Below, piece after piece: positions 6,381 to 11,426 of a stretch of DNA of 11,426 bases. The DNA lies in the NCBI GenBank assembly GCA_030586765.1, contig JAUQZZ010000051.1, forward strand, positions 1 through 11,426. Direction: 5' to 3'. Within the stretch, counting starts at the first letter, position 1; every line of letters starts with the position of its first letter. The notes beneath the pieces were generated by a model. It was given only the letters and a program-made list of their open reading frames with translations, ran no database searches and was not told where the DNA came from. The translations under genes were made by a program, and so were the position numbers. The stretch is from Candidatus Brocadiales bacterium. Its GTDB lineage: Bacteria > Planctomycetota > Brocadiia > Brocadiales > Bathyanammoxibiaceae.

Positions 6381-6428
6381 TAGGACGGGCATCTTGCCCG
6401 TCCAGGGCGGGCGAGACGCCCGCCCTAC
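6381..6428. repeat. REPIN-like twin hairpin, CGGGC type, copy 2 (inverted)
   Basis: Reverse complement of the element at 4116-4163 with few changes. Hairpins are GGACGGGCA-TCT-TGCCCGTCC and GGGCGGGCG-AGA-CGCCCGCCC. The substitutions that separate the two copies change both sides of one stem base pair, so pairing is kept. Its left tetranucleotide is ATAG; the right end is CTAC. Confidence 0.8.
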
Positions 6429-6486
6429 CTAATTTCAAAGACGAGTTATAAAATTAACCCTGATTGCGTGAATTGTTGCATGAATT

Positions 6487-6575
6487 GTAGCCGCAACCTT
6501 TAGGTTGCGTCATTTATTAGTATATTTGATTCACTTTTTGGGTGCATTTGATCGCAGGCTAAAGCCTGCGGCTAC
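6487..6575. repeat. REPIN-like twin hairpin, CTTTAG-loop type, copy 2
   Basis: GTAG (6487-6490) plus hairpin CGCAACCT-TT-AGGTTGCG on the left. On the right, in inverse orientation, CGCAGGCT-TT-AGCCTGCG and CTAC (6572-6575). About 43 bp of AT-rich spacer separate the halves. Both stems are 8 bp and perfect. It lies 35 bp before the deacetylase start codon, and I see no clear promoter in what remains. Confidence 0.8.
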
Positions 6576-6610
6576 CAAGAATTTTACAAATTCAACCACA
6601 TTTTGCCAAT

Positions 6611-7591
6611 ATGACCCTACTCCTCTACGATGAGATATTCTTAAAGCACGATACAGGGGCCTTTCATCCCGAGAATTACAAGAGACTGGAGCACACCCTG
6701 GCCCACCTCAAGACCACGGGCCTATGGGATAGACTAAAAGTAGAAAAACCCAGGCCTGCCACCCTGGAGGAGATTGCCTCTGTGCACGGCGAAGACTATA
6801 TAAACAGGGTAATGCTCATATCCCAGAGGGGAGAAGGACAGCTAGACCCTGATACCCCGGTATCCTACCACTCCTATAAGGCCGCCCTTTATGCGGCAGG
6901 CGCCCCCCTTACGGCCATTGACGCCATAATGGAAGGAAAGGCCACTAATGCCTTCTGTCTGGTCAGGCCTCCTGGGCATCACGCAAGACCTAACCATGGT
7001 ATGGGGTTCTGTCTATTCAATAACGTGGCCATCGCTGCACAGTATCTCTTATCCAGATATAATCTAAAAAGGGTGGTCATCGTGGACTGGGACTGTCACC
7101 ACGGAAACGGCACCCAGGAGATTTTCTACGAAGAACCCAGGGTGCTCTACCTCTCCCTCCACCGCTGGCCCTTTTATCCTGGTACTGGTGACAAAAAAGA
7201 GACAGGAATTGGCAAGGGCGAAGGCTTCACCATAAATATACCCCTGTCAGGCAATACCTCTTCAGAGGAGTATATCCGCACCTTCAAGGAGGTAATGGAG
7301 GGTAAAGTTAAGGATTTCCGTCCAGAGTTTATTATCATCTCTGCTGGATTCGATACCTACGTGGATGACCCCATAGCAGGATTAGGACTAGAGCCTGAGG
7401 ACTTCCGCAGGCTTACAGAGATACTCCTGGGGGTGGCTAGTTCACCAGAGGCAAATAAAAGGGTGGTCTCGTGTCTAGAAGGGGGCTACAACCTCCAGGC
7501 CCTACCCTTATGCATCGAACAGCACCTCCTAGGTCTCCTAGGTTCAAATCCCCTCCCCCTTGATGGGGGAGGGCAGGGTGAGGGTGACTAA
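6611..7591 (+). CDS. Histone deacetylase superfamily amidohydrolase (AcuC/HDAC-like)
   Basis: 326 residues, normal for bacterial members. The zinc-dependent arginase-fold deacetylase core is intact: RPPGHHARP with His123/His124, VDWDCHHGNG with Asp159, Asp161 and His163, ISAGFDTYVDDP with Asp248, and EGGYN with Tyr293. By alignment to HDAC8, Asp161, His163 and Asp248 are the zinc ligands and Tyr293 the transition-state tyrosine. Bacterial relatives remove acyl groups from polyamines, acetoin-system proteins or small amides; the substrate here is not inferable. No signal peptide, so cytoplasmic. The start ATG has no clear ribosome site. The final residues NPLPLDGGGQGEGD and the stop are encoded by a C/G-tract hairpin repeat (7550-7591), so the original C-terminus has been replaced or extended. 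No operon partner: the upstream gap is repeats and the next gene is on the opposite strand. Confidence 0.92.
   Translation: MTLLLYDEIFLKHDTGAFHPENYKRLEHTLAHLKTTGLWDRLKVEKPRPATLEEIASVHGEDYINRVMLISQRGEGQLDPDTPVSYHSYKAALYAAGAPLTAIDAIMEGKATNAFCLVRPPGHHARPNHGMGFCLFNNVAIAAQYLLSRYNLKRVVIVDWDCHHGNGTQEIFYEEPRVLYLSLHRWPFYPGTGDKKETGIGKGEGFTINIPLSGNTSSEEYIRTFKEVMEGKVKDFRPEFIIISAGFDTYVDDPIAGLGLEPEDFRRLTEILLGVASSPEANKRVVSCLEGGYNLQALPLCIEQHLLGLLGSNPLPLDGGGQGEGD
7550..7591. repeat. C/G-tract half-element forming the end of the deacetylase gene
   Basis: The CCCTCCCCC-TTGAT-GGGGGAGGG hairpin core of the MITE-like elements is present with near-identical sequence, followed by CAGGGTGAGGGTGA, whose final TGA is the stop codon. 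It encodes about the last 14 residues. No AGACCTCTG end is seen here, so it is a partial unit. Confidence 0.75.
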
Positions 7592-7605
7592 GACGCAAAA
7601 GATTA

Positions 7606-7657
7606 GTAGGGTGCGTCTTGACGCACCGAGGTTAAGCAGAGCAAGCTCTGCCACTAC
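7606..7657. repeat. REPIN-like twin hairpin, third stem type
   Basis: GTAG, then GGTGCGTC-TT-GACGCACC (7610-7627), a short spacer, GCAGAGC-AA-GCTCTGC (7636-7651) and CTAC (7654-7657). It has the same architecture as the other twin hairpins but unrelated stems. It follows the deacetylase stop by 14 bp and could stabilise that transcript's 3' end. Confidence 0.75.
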
Positions 7658-7702
7658 AACTCCCTTGGAATAAAGATCAAAGATTGAAGATTCCGTAATC
7701 TT

Positions 7703-7915
7703 AGAGACCTCTGAAAAACTCATCTTTATGAGGTTACGGTATAATTTTCCCTCCCTCTTGATGGGGGAGGGAAGGGTGGGGGTGATTTTCAACCCAACGT
7801 ATATCTATCCATTTTAAGTGTATTTAGATAAATTGGACAGTCACCCTCCCCCTTTCCCCCTCCCATCAAGGGAGGGGGAAATTGAGGGAATTTCCATACT
7901 TTTGCAGAGGTCTTT
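7703..7915. mobile_element. MITE-like element B with C/G-tract hairpins
   Basis: About 213 bp. The left end AGAGACCTCTGAAAAA (7703-7718) matches the inverted right end (7900-7915) at 14 of 16 positions. Mirror-image C/G hairpins lie inside, as in element A, and the cores of A and B share only short patches (GTATAYCTATYCAT). TTAG occurs near both ends but is offset by one base, so a target duplication is uncertain. No coding capacity. The aldolase stop is 31 bp beyond it. Confidence 0.65.
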
Positions 7916-7945
7916 TAGTAAAGACACACGGCCCCTTATTGTGGA

Positions 7946-8509
7946 TTACTGACCCTGCCCTCTCACAAGCCCCTTTAGCATCAAGAGTATCTTACAGGAA
8001 TCCTCCAGGGCCGAGGTATAGCAGAGGGCCTCTAGCAAGTCCTTCCCCACGGCAAAACTCCCATGACCCCTGACCATGACCACGCGGCGACTCTTCAGGG
8101 TCTCAGAGGCAGGTCTTGCCACCTCCATGGAACCCACTGCCTCCCTGGCAACTATCACTGGTACCTCCCCCAAGAGAATAGCCCCCTCGGTATCTACTGG
8201 CCTTATCCTCTCTTCTAATAAGGACATGGTAATAGCGTGGGGCGGGTGGGCATGGATAATGGCTGTTGCCTCGGTATTCTTATATATCTCCTCGTGTACT
8301 GGTAGCTCCTTGGAGGCTTCCAAGGGTTTAGACCCCTCCTTGCCCATGGTCACCTTAACTATATCTGACCTGGATAGGTCCCCAAGCATGGAAGCATGGC
8401 GGGTGATAAAGATATTGTCACCTCTCCTGACGCTGGCATTTCCACCGTGAGAGGTGATAAGCCCAAGGAGCAGGAGTTGCCTCCCTACCCTCTGGAAGTC
8501 TTTATACAC
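7946..8509 (-). CDS. Class II aldolase/adducin family protein (FucA-like)
   Basis: 187 residues, slightly shorter than the usual 200-230. The zinc site is visible as His86 and His88 in AIIHAHPPHA and His149 in VRGHGSFA. Glu73 in PVHEEIY is the expected catalytic acid, and HGGNASVR (21-28) is the phosphate-binding N-terminal motif. Family members cleave or epimerise sugar phosphates (L-fuculose-1-phosphate aldolase, L-ribulose-5-phosphate 4-epimerase) or dehydrate methylthioribulose-1-phosphate. The C-terminal specificity region is too generic to choose. The start codon is GTG at 8509: an in-frame TGA lies eight codons upstream with no ATG between, and AAGGGTAGGG precedes the GTG. No sugar kinase or isomerase neighbours are present, so context does not help. 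The gene stands alone between repeats. Confidence 0.88.
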   Translation of the reverse strand: MYKDFQRVGRQLLLLGLITSHGGNASVRRGDNIFITRHASMLGDLSRSDIVKVTMGKEGSKPLEASKELPVHEEIYKNTEATAIIHAHPPHAITMSLLEERIRPVDTEGAILLGEVPVIVAREAVGSMEVARPASETLKSRRVVMVRGHGSFAVGKDLLEALCYTSALEDSCKILLMLKGLVRGQGQ

Positions 8510-8553
8510 TAGTTGTGGCCCTACCCTTCAATGACACCTGACACCGACCCCCC

Positions 8554-8582
8554 CTTTTATCAGGTAGTCTCTACCCTGTCAA
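8554..8582 (-). promoter_or_regulatory. Candidate promoter of the aldolase gene
   Basis: On the minus strand a perfect TTGACA (8582-8577) is followed after 17 nt by TAAAAG, a weak -10. The spacer contains an imperfect palindrome (CAGGTAG/CTACCCTG). It lies just outside element D. Confidence 0.35.
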
Positions 8583-8590
8583 TAGGTTCT

Positions 8591-8854
8591 CCTGGGCTTC
8601 GGACATGAGTTCGGACATTGCCTTGCCGTTTCAATGGTGAACGTCTCAAAATCCCCCTCCCCTGGTGGGAGGGGGAAGGCCCTGCACCACAAGGGTGCAG
8701 GACAAAGCCCTGTACCTTATTGGTACAGGGGAGAGGGGGATTCACCCCCACCCTTCCCTCCCCCATCAAGGGGGAGGGAAGTTATGTGCCTGCTTTTTAA
8801 GAAGCTGCATCAAGAGAAGTTAGGTTTTGTCCGAACTCACGTCCCAAGTTCAGG
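8591..8854. mobile_element. MITE-like element D with distinct 27-bp terminal inverted repeats
   Basis: About 264 bp. The 27-bp ends (8591-8617 and 8828-8854, inverted) match at 23 positions, with the core GGACRTGAGTTCGGACA matching 16 of 17. These ends are unrelated to AGACCTCTG, yet the interior again holds C/G-tract hairpins plus two others, CCTGCACC/GGTGCAGG-like and CCCTGTACC/GGTACAGGG. No gene is credible inside; the short ORFs here are translated repeat. No clear target duplication was seen. Confidence 0.7.
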
Positions 8855-8922
8855 TTCTCGAGCTTGTTGACTGAACCCCTCCGCTACCCTATAATCCCAC
8901 TAGAACAAACATAAATATCTTG

Positions 8923-9189
8923 AGACCTCTGAAAAAGTCTATGAGTTCCTTTAATTTCCCCAAATTTTTCCCCTCCCTTGATGGGAGGGGGGTAGGGGGA
9001 GGGTGGTCTCCTCTCTAACACCTCCCTAACCCTCCTTAATAGGAGGGAAAGTTGAAAATCCGCCTCAGGCGGGAGGGGCTGGGGGTGTGTCTCCCCTCTA
9101 GAAAGAGGGGACTAAGGGGTGTGTATCTCCCCCTCCAGGGGGAGGGAGTGATGCACTGCACTATATAAATAGGAGTTTTGCAGAGGTCC
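8923..9189. mobile_element. MITE-like element C, composite C/G-tract repeat
   Basis: About 267 bp. Left AGACCTCTGAAAAAGTC and right (inverted) GGACCTCTGCAAAACTC agree at 14 of 17 positions. The interior is longer than in A and B: C/G hairpins, then a second block with CCGCCTCAGGCGG and further C/G tracts, as if one repeat inserted in another. Flanks CTTG (left) and CTAG (right) differ by one base. With element D it fills the 733-bp gap between the aldolase and birA genes. Confidence 0.6.
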
Positions 9190-9204
9190 TAGAACATGTA
9201 GGAA

Positions 9205-9240
9205 TTGAGATTCTGGGTAATAGCCCATATATCAATCTCA
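9205..9240 (+). promoter_or_regulatory. birA promoter with overlapping dyad
   Basis: TTGAGA (9205-9210), 17 nt, TATATC (9228-9233): predicted start near 9240, only about 3 nt before the birA ATG. A 7-bp inverted repeat TGAGATT (9206-9212)/AATCTCA (9234-9240) spans the promoter and could be an operator. It does not match the classical biotin box (TTGT-type arms), so BirA autoregulation is speculative. Confidence 0.5.
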
Positions 9241-9242
9241 CT

Positions 9243-10235
9243 ATGGAAAAGGCATTGAAGGAAACTGTATTAGACTGCCTGCACCACGTACAGGGCAGGT
9301 GGCTCACCCTTCGGGAGCTTGAAGAAAGGACCTCCCTCCCTGCGGCACAACTCCAAACAGAGCTAAGGCAGTTCCTTCAGGCTGGCTACTCCCTGGAACA
9401 CCACCCGCGGTACGGTTACCGCCTCACAGGTGTACCCGATAGGCTAATCCCTGACGAAATCCTTAGGGAACTGAAGACCCAGATAATAGGCAGGGATATC
9501 CTTACCTATGAGGAGGCAGACTCCACCATGAACATCGCTGAAGAGATGGCCAAAAAGGGGGCCAGGGAAGGCACATGCATCTTTGCTGAGTTCCAGAGAA
9601 AGGGCAGGGGAAGGGGACGGCATAACTGGCTCTGCCCCAAATATAAAGGTATCCTTATGACCGCTATCCTCAGGCCCAGACTCGGCATGGAGCGCATCTG
9701 CTTCCTGGCAGTAATGGTAGCCGTGGCAGTAGCTGAGGCCATAAGACAGTCCTTGAGCCTCGAGGCCATGATAAAATGGCCCAATGATATAATGATTCGG
9801 GGAAAAAAGACCTGCGGCATCCTGGTAGATGCAGAGACCCATAAAGGGAAAGAACCTTACTTCATGGCAGGCATAGGGCTGAATGTGAACCTCACCAGAA
9901 GGGACCTGCCCAGGGATGTTATCATTCCCACTACCTCCCTTTCTATAGAAAAGGGACGCCGCATAGAGCGCACGGCCCTGGCCAGGGCCCTTTTAGAAAG
10001 CCTTGACAAGTGGTATCTCCTTTTAAAAGCCGGGGATTATAAATCTATCAAGGAGCGCTGGACAGAACTCTCCCAAATAATAGGACAGAGGGTAAGGGTA
10101 GAGGAGAAGGATAAGGAGTATATTGGCAAGGTCATTGACCTCTCCTCCTTCGGCGGGCTGATTATGGAACTGGACGGTGGAAGACGAAAGACCTTAAAAG
10201 GGGAATATCTGGTGGTAAAGGAGGTCCTATCATAG
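9243..10235 (+). CDS. birA: Bifunctional biotin-protein ligase / biotin operon repressor BirA
   Basis: 330 residues. Residues 1-63 form a winged-helix DNA-binding domain (LTLRELEERTSLPAAQLQTELRQFLQAGY) as in repressor-type BirA. The catalytic domain spans about 80-280: DSTMNIA (93-99), the biotinoyl-AMP loop RKGRGRGRHNW (119-129), KWPND (178-182), GILVD (192-196) and the GIGLNVN segment (210-216). The C-terminal SH3-like domain (about 281-330) follows. It joins biotin and ATP to biotinoyl-5'-AMP and transfers biotin to a lysine of carboxylase carrier proteins; the N-terminal domain would repress biotin genes when loaded. No biotin synthesis or carboxylase gene is nearby. There is no ribosome site before the ATG, and the predicted transcript begins almost at the ATG, so the mRNA may be leaderless. 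It is complete, with no missing motif. Confidence 0.95.
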   Translation: MEKALKETVLDCLHHVQGRWLTLRELEERTSLPAAQLQTELRQFLQAGYSLEHHPRYGYRLTGVPDRLIPDEILRELKTQIIGRDILTYEEADSTMNIAEEMAKKGAREGTCIFAEFQRKGRGRGRHNWLCPKYKGILMTAILRPRLGMERICFLAVMVAVAVAEAIRQSLSLEAMIKWPNDIMIRGKKTCGILVDAETHKGKEPYFMAGIGLNVNLTRRDLPRDVIIPTTSLSIEKGRRIERTALARALLESLDKWYLLLKAGDYKSIKERWTELSQIIGQRVRVEEKDKEYIGKVIDLSSFGGLIMELDGGRRKTLKGEYLVVKEVLS

Positions 10236-10267
10236 AATAGAGTTTTCTCCGTGTTTGTAGGGACAAG

Positions 10268-10356
10268 TCGCACTATAGGCGGATTCGCCTTTGGCGAAGG
10301 TCCATTTTCGTGCGATAGGTCCACCAAAAATATGGGCGGAACCGCCTATGGTGGAC
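10268..10356. repeat. Paired palindromic repeat containing copy 2 of the ATAGGCGGATTCGCCT block
   Basis: The first hairpin is bounded by TCGCAC (10268-10273)/GTGCGA (10310-10315) and contains the 24-bp block at 10275-10298 shared with 3433-3456. The second pairs GTCCACCA (10319-10326) with TGGTGGAC (10349-10356) around GGCGG-AA-CCGCC. It lies between the convergent birA and lipoprotein genes and could separate them. The following 10357-10443 holds no feature I can support. Confidence 0.65.
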
Positions 10357-10443
10357 TTACCACTCCCTTATAGTAGCAGGTATCAAGGGTTAAGGGCTAG
10401 GATTAGCAAGATTCTATTTTGCTGACCTCCATTCCCTAACACC

Positions 10444-10551
10444 CTAATCCCTGTTTTTGAGAACTCCCTTATCCACCTCGGGCAGGTTACCTATGTGCTT
10501 GAGTAATACAAAATTTAAGACCATCGCATGCGTAAGTTTATTGTCTTCCAT
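10444..10551 (-). CDS. Possible 35-residue ORF overlapping the lipoprotein gene end
   Basis: Minus-strand ATG at 10551 to TAG at 10444, encoding a peptide that begins MEDNKLTHAMVLNFVLLKHI and ends VDKGVLKNRD. It overlaps the last 14 nt of the lipoprotein gene in another frame, with GAGG 3 nt upstream of the ATG, which would fit translational coupling. The composition is protein-like (a hydrophobic helix followed by a charged tail), but there is no known domain. It could instead be chance, or the remnant of a frameshifted C-terminal extension of the lipoprotein. Confidence 0.3.
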   Translation of the reverse strand: MEDNKLTHAMVLNFVLLKHIGNLPEVDKGVLKNRD

Positions 10552-11215
10552 GCGCCTCATCCAGGGCCCCCCTTAACTGTTGGGCCCAGGCCCTGAAGGC
10601 ACCCTTAGCATGGCTCCACTCGGAGTACGAGCCCGTGAAGCCGGCTACATCCATGGGAGAACCTCCCTTTCTGTCTACTACGGCCGCCAGTCGCTCACCA
10701 GTTACGGAGTCCATAAATTCTGCCTCCATTGCAGCCCCACCCATATCCACTGGTAGAAGTACAGCGGCTGTGGCAACAACGTTTAGCCATGGGTTAGCCG
10801 AGTCTAAATCGGTAATAGCTGCACGAATCCGTAGTACGTCTGGGCCAGGTTTACCTACCACAGGATAGGCATCTTTCACTGCCTCAACGGCCTCATTGTG
10901 AAAATACTCTGCTAGCTTTTTCAGTTCATCAGGTTTAACTGGTTTCTTCTTCTCCCCTGGGGCTTGGTAAACCACAACGGGGTCAATCATAAGCTTGGTG
11001 TACTTCTTCCAATTAACGTTTGCTTTCTCGTAGTACAACATTGATTGGTCTTCGGGCAGTGGCTCCAGGCCGGAATAATCCCTCAGGAAACCTGAGGGCC
11101 TGGTAGGTTTGTTGGAGGCACAGCCTACGCACAGAAATGAACCAAGGCCCAGAGCTAAGATTAAGCCCACAGCTGCCGCCAGCCTTTTGTTTCCGCTTCT
11201 TGCGAAGGTCTTCAT
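10538..11215 (-). CDS. DUF3313-family outer-envelope lipoprotein
   Basis: 225 residues. The signal peptide has a basic start (MKTFARSGNKRLAAA), a hydrophobic stretch (13-30) and a lipobox-like CVGC with Cys32 as the probable lipidated residue; the -3 position is Cys rather than the usual Leu. The mature part, with SGFLRDYSGLEPLPED, YYEKANVNWKKYTKLMIDPVVVY and a later ATAAVLLPVDMGGAAMEAEFMDSVTGERLAA, matches the layout of DUF3313 (PF11769) proteins, a lipoprotein family of unknown function. The start is strongly supported by GGGAGGT 9 nt before ATG. A promoter with a 17-nt spacer lies at 11294-11322. No neighbouring gene suggests a partner, except a divergent ORF at the right edge. Confidence 0.85.
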   Translation of the reverse strand: MKTFARSGNKRLAAAVGLILALGLGSFLCVGCASNKPTRPSGFLRDYSGLEPLPEDQSMLYYEKANVNWKKYTKLMIDPVVVYQAPGEKKKPVKPDELKKLAEYFHNEAVEAVKDAYPVVGKPGPDVLRIRAAITDLDSANPWLNVVATAAVLLPVDMGGAAMEAEFMDSVTGERLAAVVDRKGGSPMDVAGFTGSYSEWSHAKGAFRAWAQQLRGALDEAHGRQ

Positions 11216-11274
11216 AATGATTTACCTCCCTTAGGTTGAAACTTTTTCCCGACGTGATTTTGTACGAAAGCTTT

Positions 11275-11283
11275 TGTTATAAT
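11275..11283 (+). promoter_or_regulatory. Extended -10 promoter element (TGTTATAAT), plus strand
   Basis: TG-n-TATAAT, a perfect extended -10, with no good -35 at the right distance. It would start transcription near 11290, leading to the ORF at 11340. It lies about 11 bp from the -10 of the opposing lipoprotein promoter. Confidence 0.45.
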
Positions 11284-11293
11284 CTGCCTTAAG

Positions 11294-11322
11294 AGTATAC
11301 CACTCACCCCTTTTACAAGCAA
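11294..11322 (-). promoter_or_regulatory. Promoter of the lipoprotein gene (TTGCTT-17-TATACT)
   Basis: On the minus strand TTGCTT (11322-11317) and TATACT (11299-11294) are 17 nt apart, giving a leader of about 70 nt before the ATG at 11215. Confidence 0.5.
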
Positions 11323-11339
11323 CAGGCAGGAGCACTAAC

Positions 11340-11426
11340 GTGTGGATAAATATTGAGGTAATCCTTCAAACATCGCACCGGCAAGTCAGGTTCTGCCTGA
11401 AAATCTTTGAGGGCGCTGTTTTCTTA
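11340..11426 (+). CDS. Start of a possible plus-strand gene, cut by window edge
   Basis: From GTG at 11340 the frame stays open for 29 codons to the edge (VWINIEVILQ...VRFCLKIFEGAVF). AGGAG lies 7 nt before the GTG, and an extended -10 lies about 57 nt upstream, so the expression signals are better than chance would suggest. The visible part is too short to assign a family; without the rest it could be spurious. Confidence 0.35.
   Translation, partial: MWINIEVILQTSHRQVRFCLKIFEGAVFL

Noticed and set aside
7701..7918. TTAG target-site duplication around element B
   Set aside because: The two TTAG copies are offset by one base relative to the terminal repeats, and elements A and C show different flanks, so it is left as a hint only.
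8560..8870. Three overlapping short ORFs (60-78 residues)
   Set aside because: All lie inside element D and consist of translated hairpin repeats.
5291..9189. C/G-tract repeats as a CRISPR array
   Set aside because: Repeats are widely and irregularly spaced, vary in length and orientation, have terminal inverted repeats, and no cas gene is present.

Overview
The window reads as accessory-rich chromosome of a Gram-negative, probably anaerobic bacterium. The evidence is a Sec-exported beta-barrel, a DUF3313 lipoprotein and an iron-sulfur acyl-CoA dehydratase activase. The small CxxC...CxxC protein starting MIHYTC...RYVVKIEVYAA resembles a type I associate with Planctomycetota, so a Planctomycetota lineage is my best guess, held weakly. 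No rRNA, tRNA, CRISPR array, transposase or phage gene was recognised.

Layout. Positions 1-3333 (minus strand) look like one transcription unit. It starts at a perfect TTGACA-17-TATAAT promoter, followed by a hairpin and U-tract in the leader. The genes are an acidic zinc-ribbon protein, LeuC-type isopropylmalate dehydratase large subunit, and a tandem-domain BcrAD/BadFG activase that runs off the left edge. Then come an RNase HI (3471-4031), a His-rich outer-membrane barrel (4264-5274) and a Cys-rich secreted small protein (5801-6223), all minus strand. The barrel and the Cys-rich gene are separated by about 500 bp of repeats and may form a metal-related pair. On the plus strand are a histone-deacetylase-superfamily amidohydrolase (6611-7591) and a BirA biotin ligase/repressor (9243-10235). 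Between them a class II aldolase lies on the minus strand (7946-8509). The right end holds a DUF3313-type lipoprotein (10538-11215, minus), a possible overlapping 35-residue ORF, and a divergent promoter region with the start of another plus-strand ORF.

The most unusual content is between the genes. At least five paired-hairpin elements with GTAG...CTAC (or near) ends look like REPINs/BIMEs. Several about 190-270 bp elements share C/G-tract hairpins. Three have terminal inverted repeats close to AGACCTCTGAAAAA, and one has unrelated 27-bp terminal repeats. Together they fill almost every long intergenic space, sit against a Shine-Dalgarno site (barrel gene), and supply the last codons of the deacetylase gene. 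Many contain four-run G-tracts that fit the G-quadruplex consensus.

Beyond the shared leuC unit I see no single pathway linking the genes. Promoter calls are by eye from hexamers and spacing.
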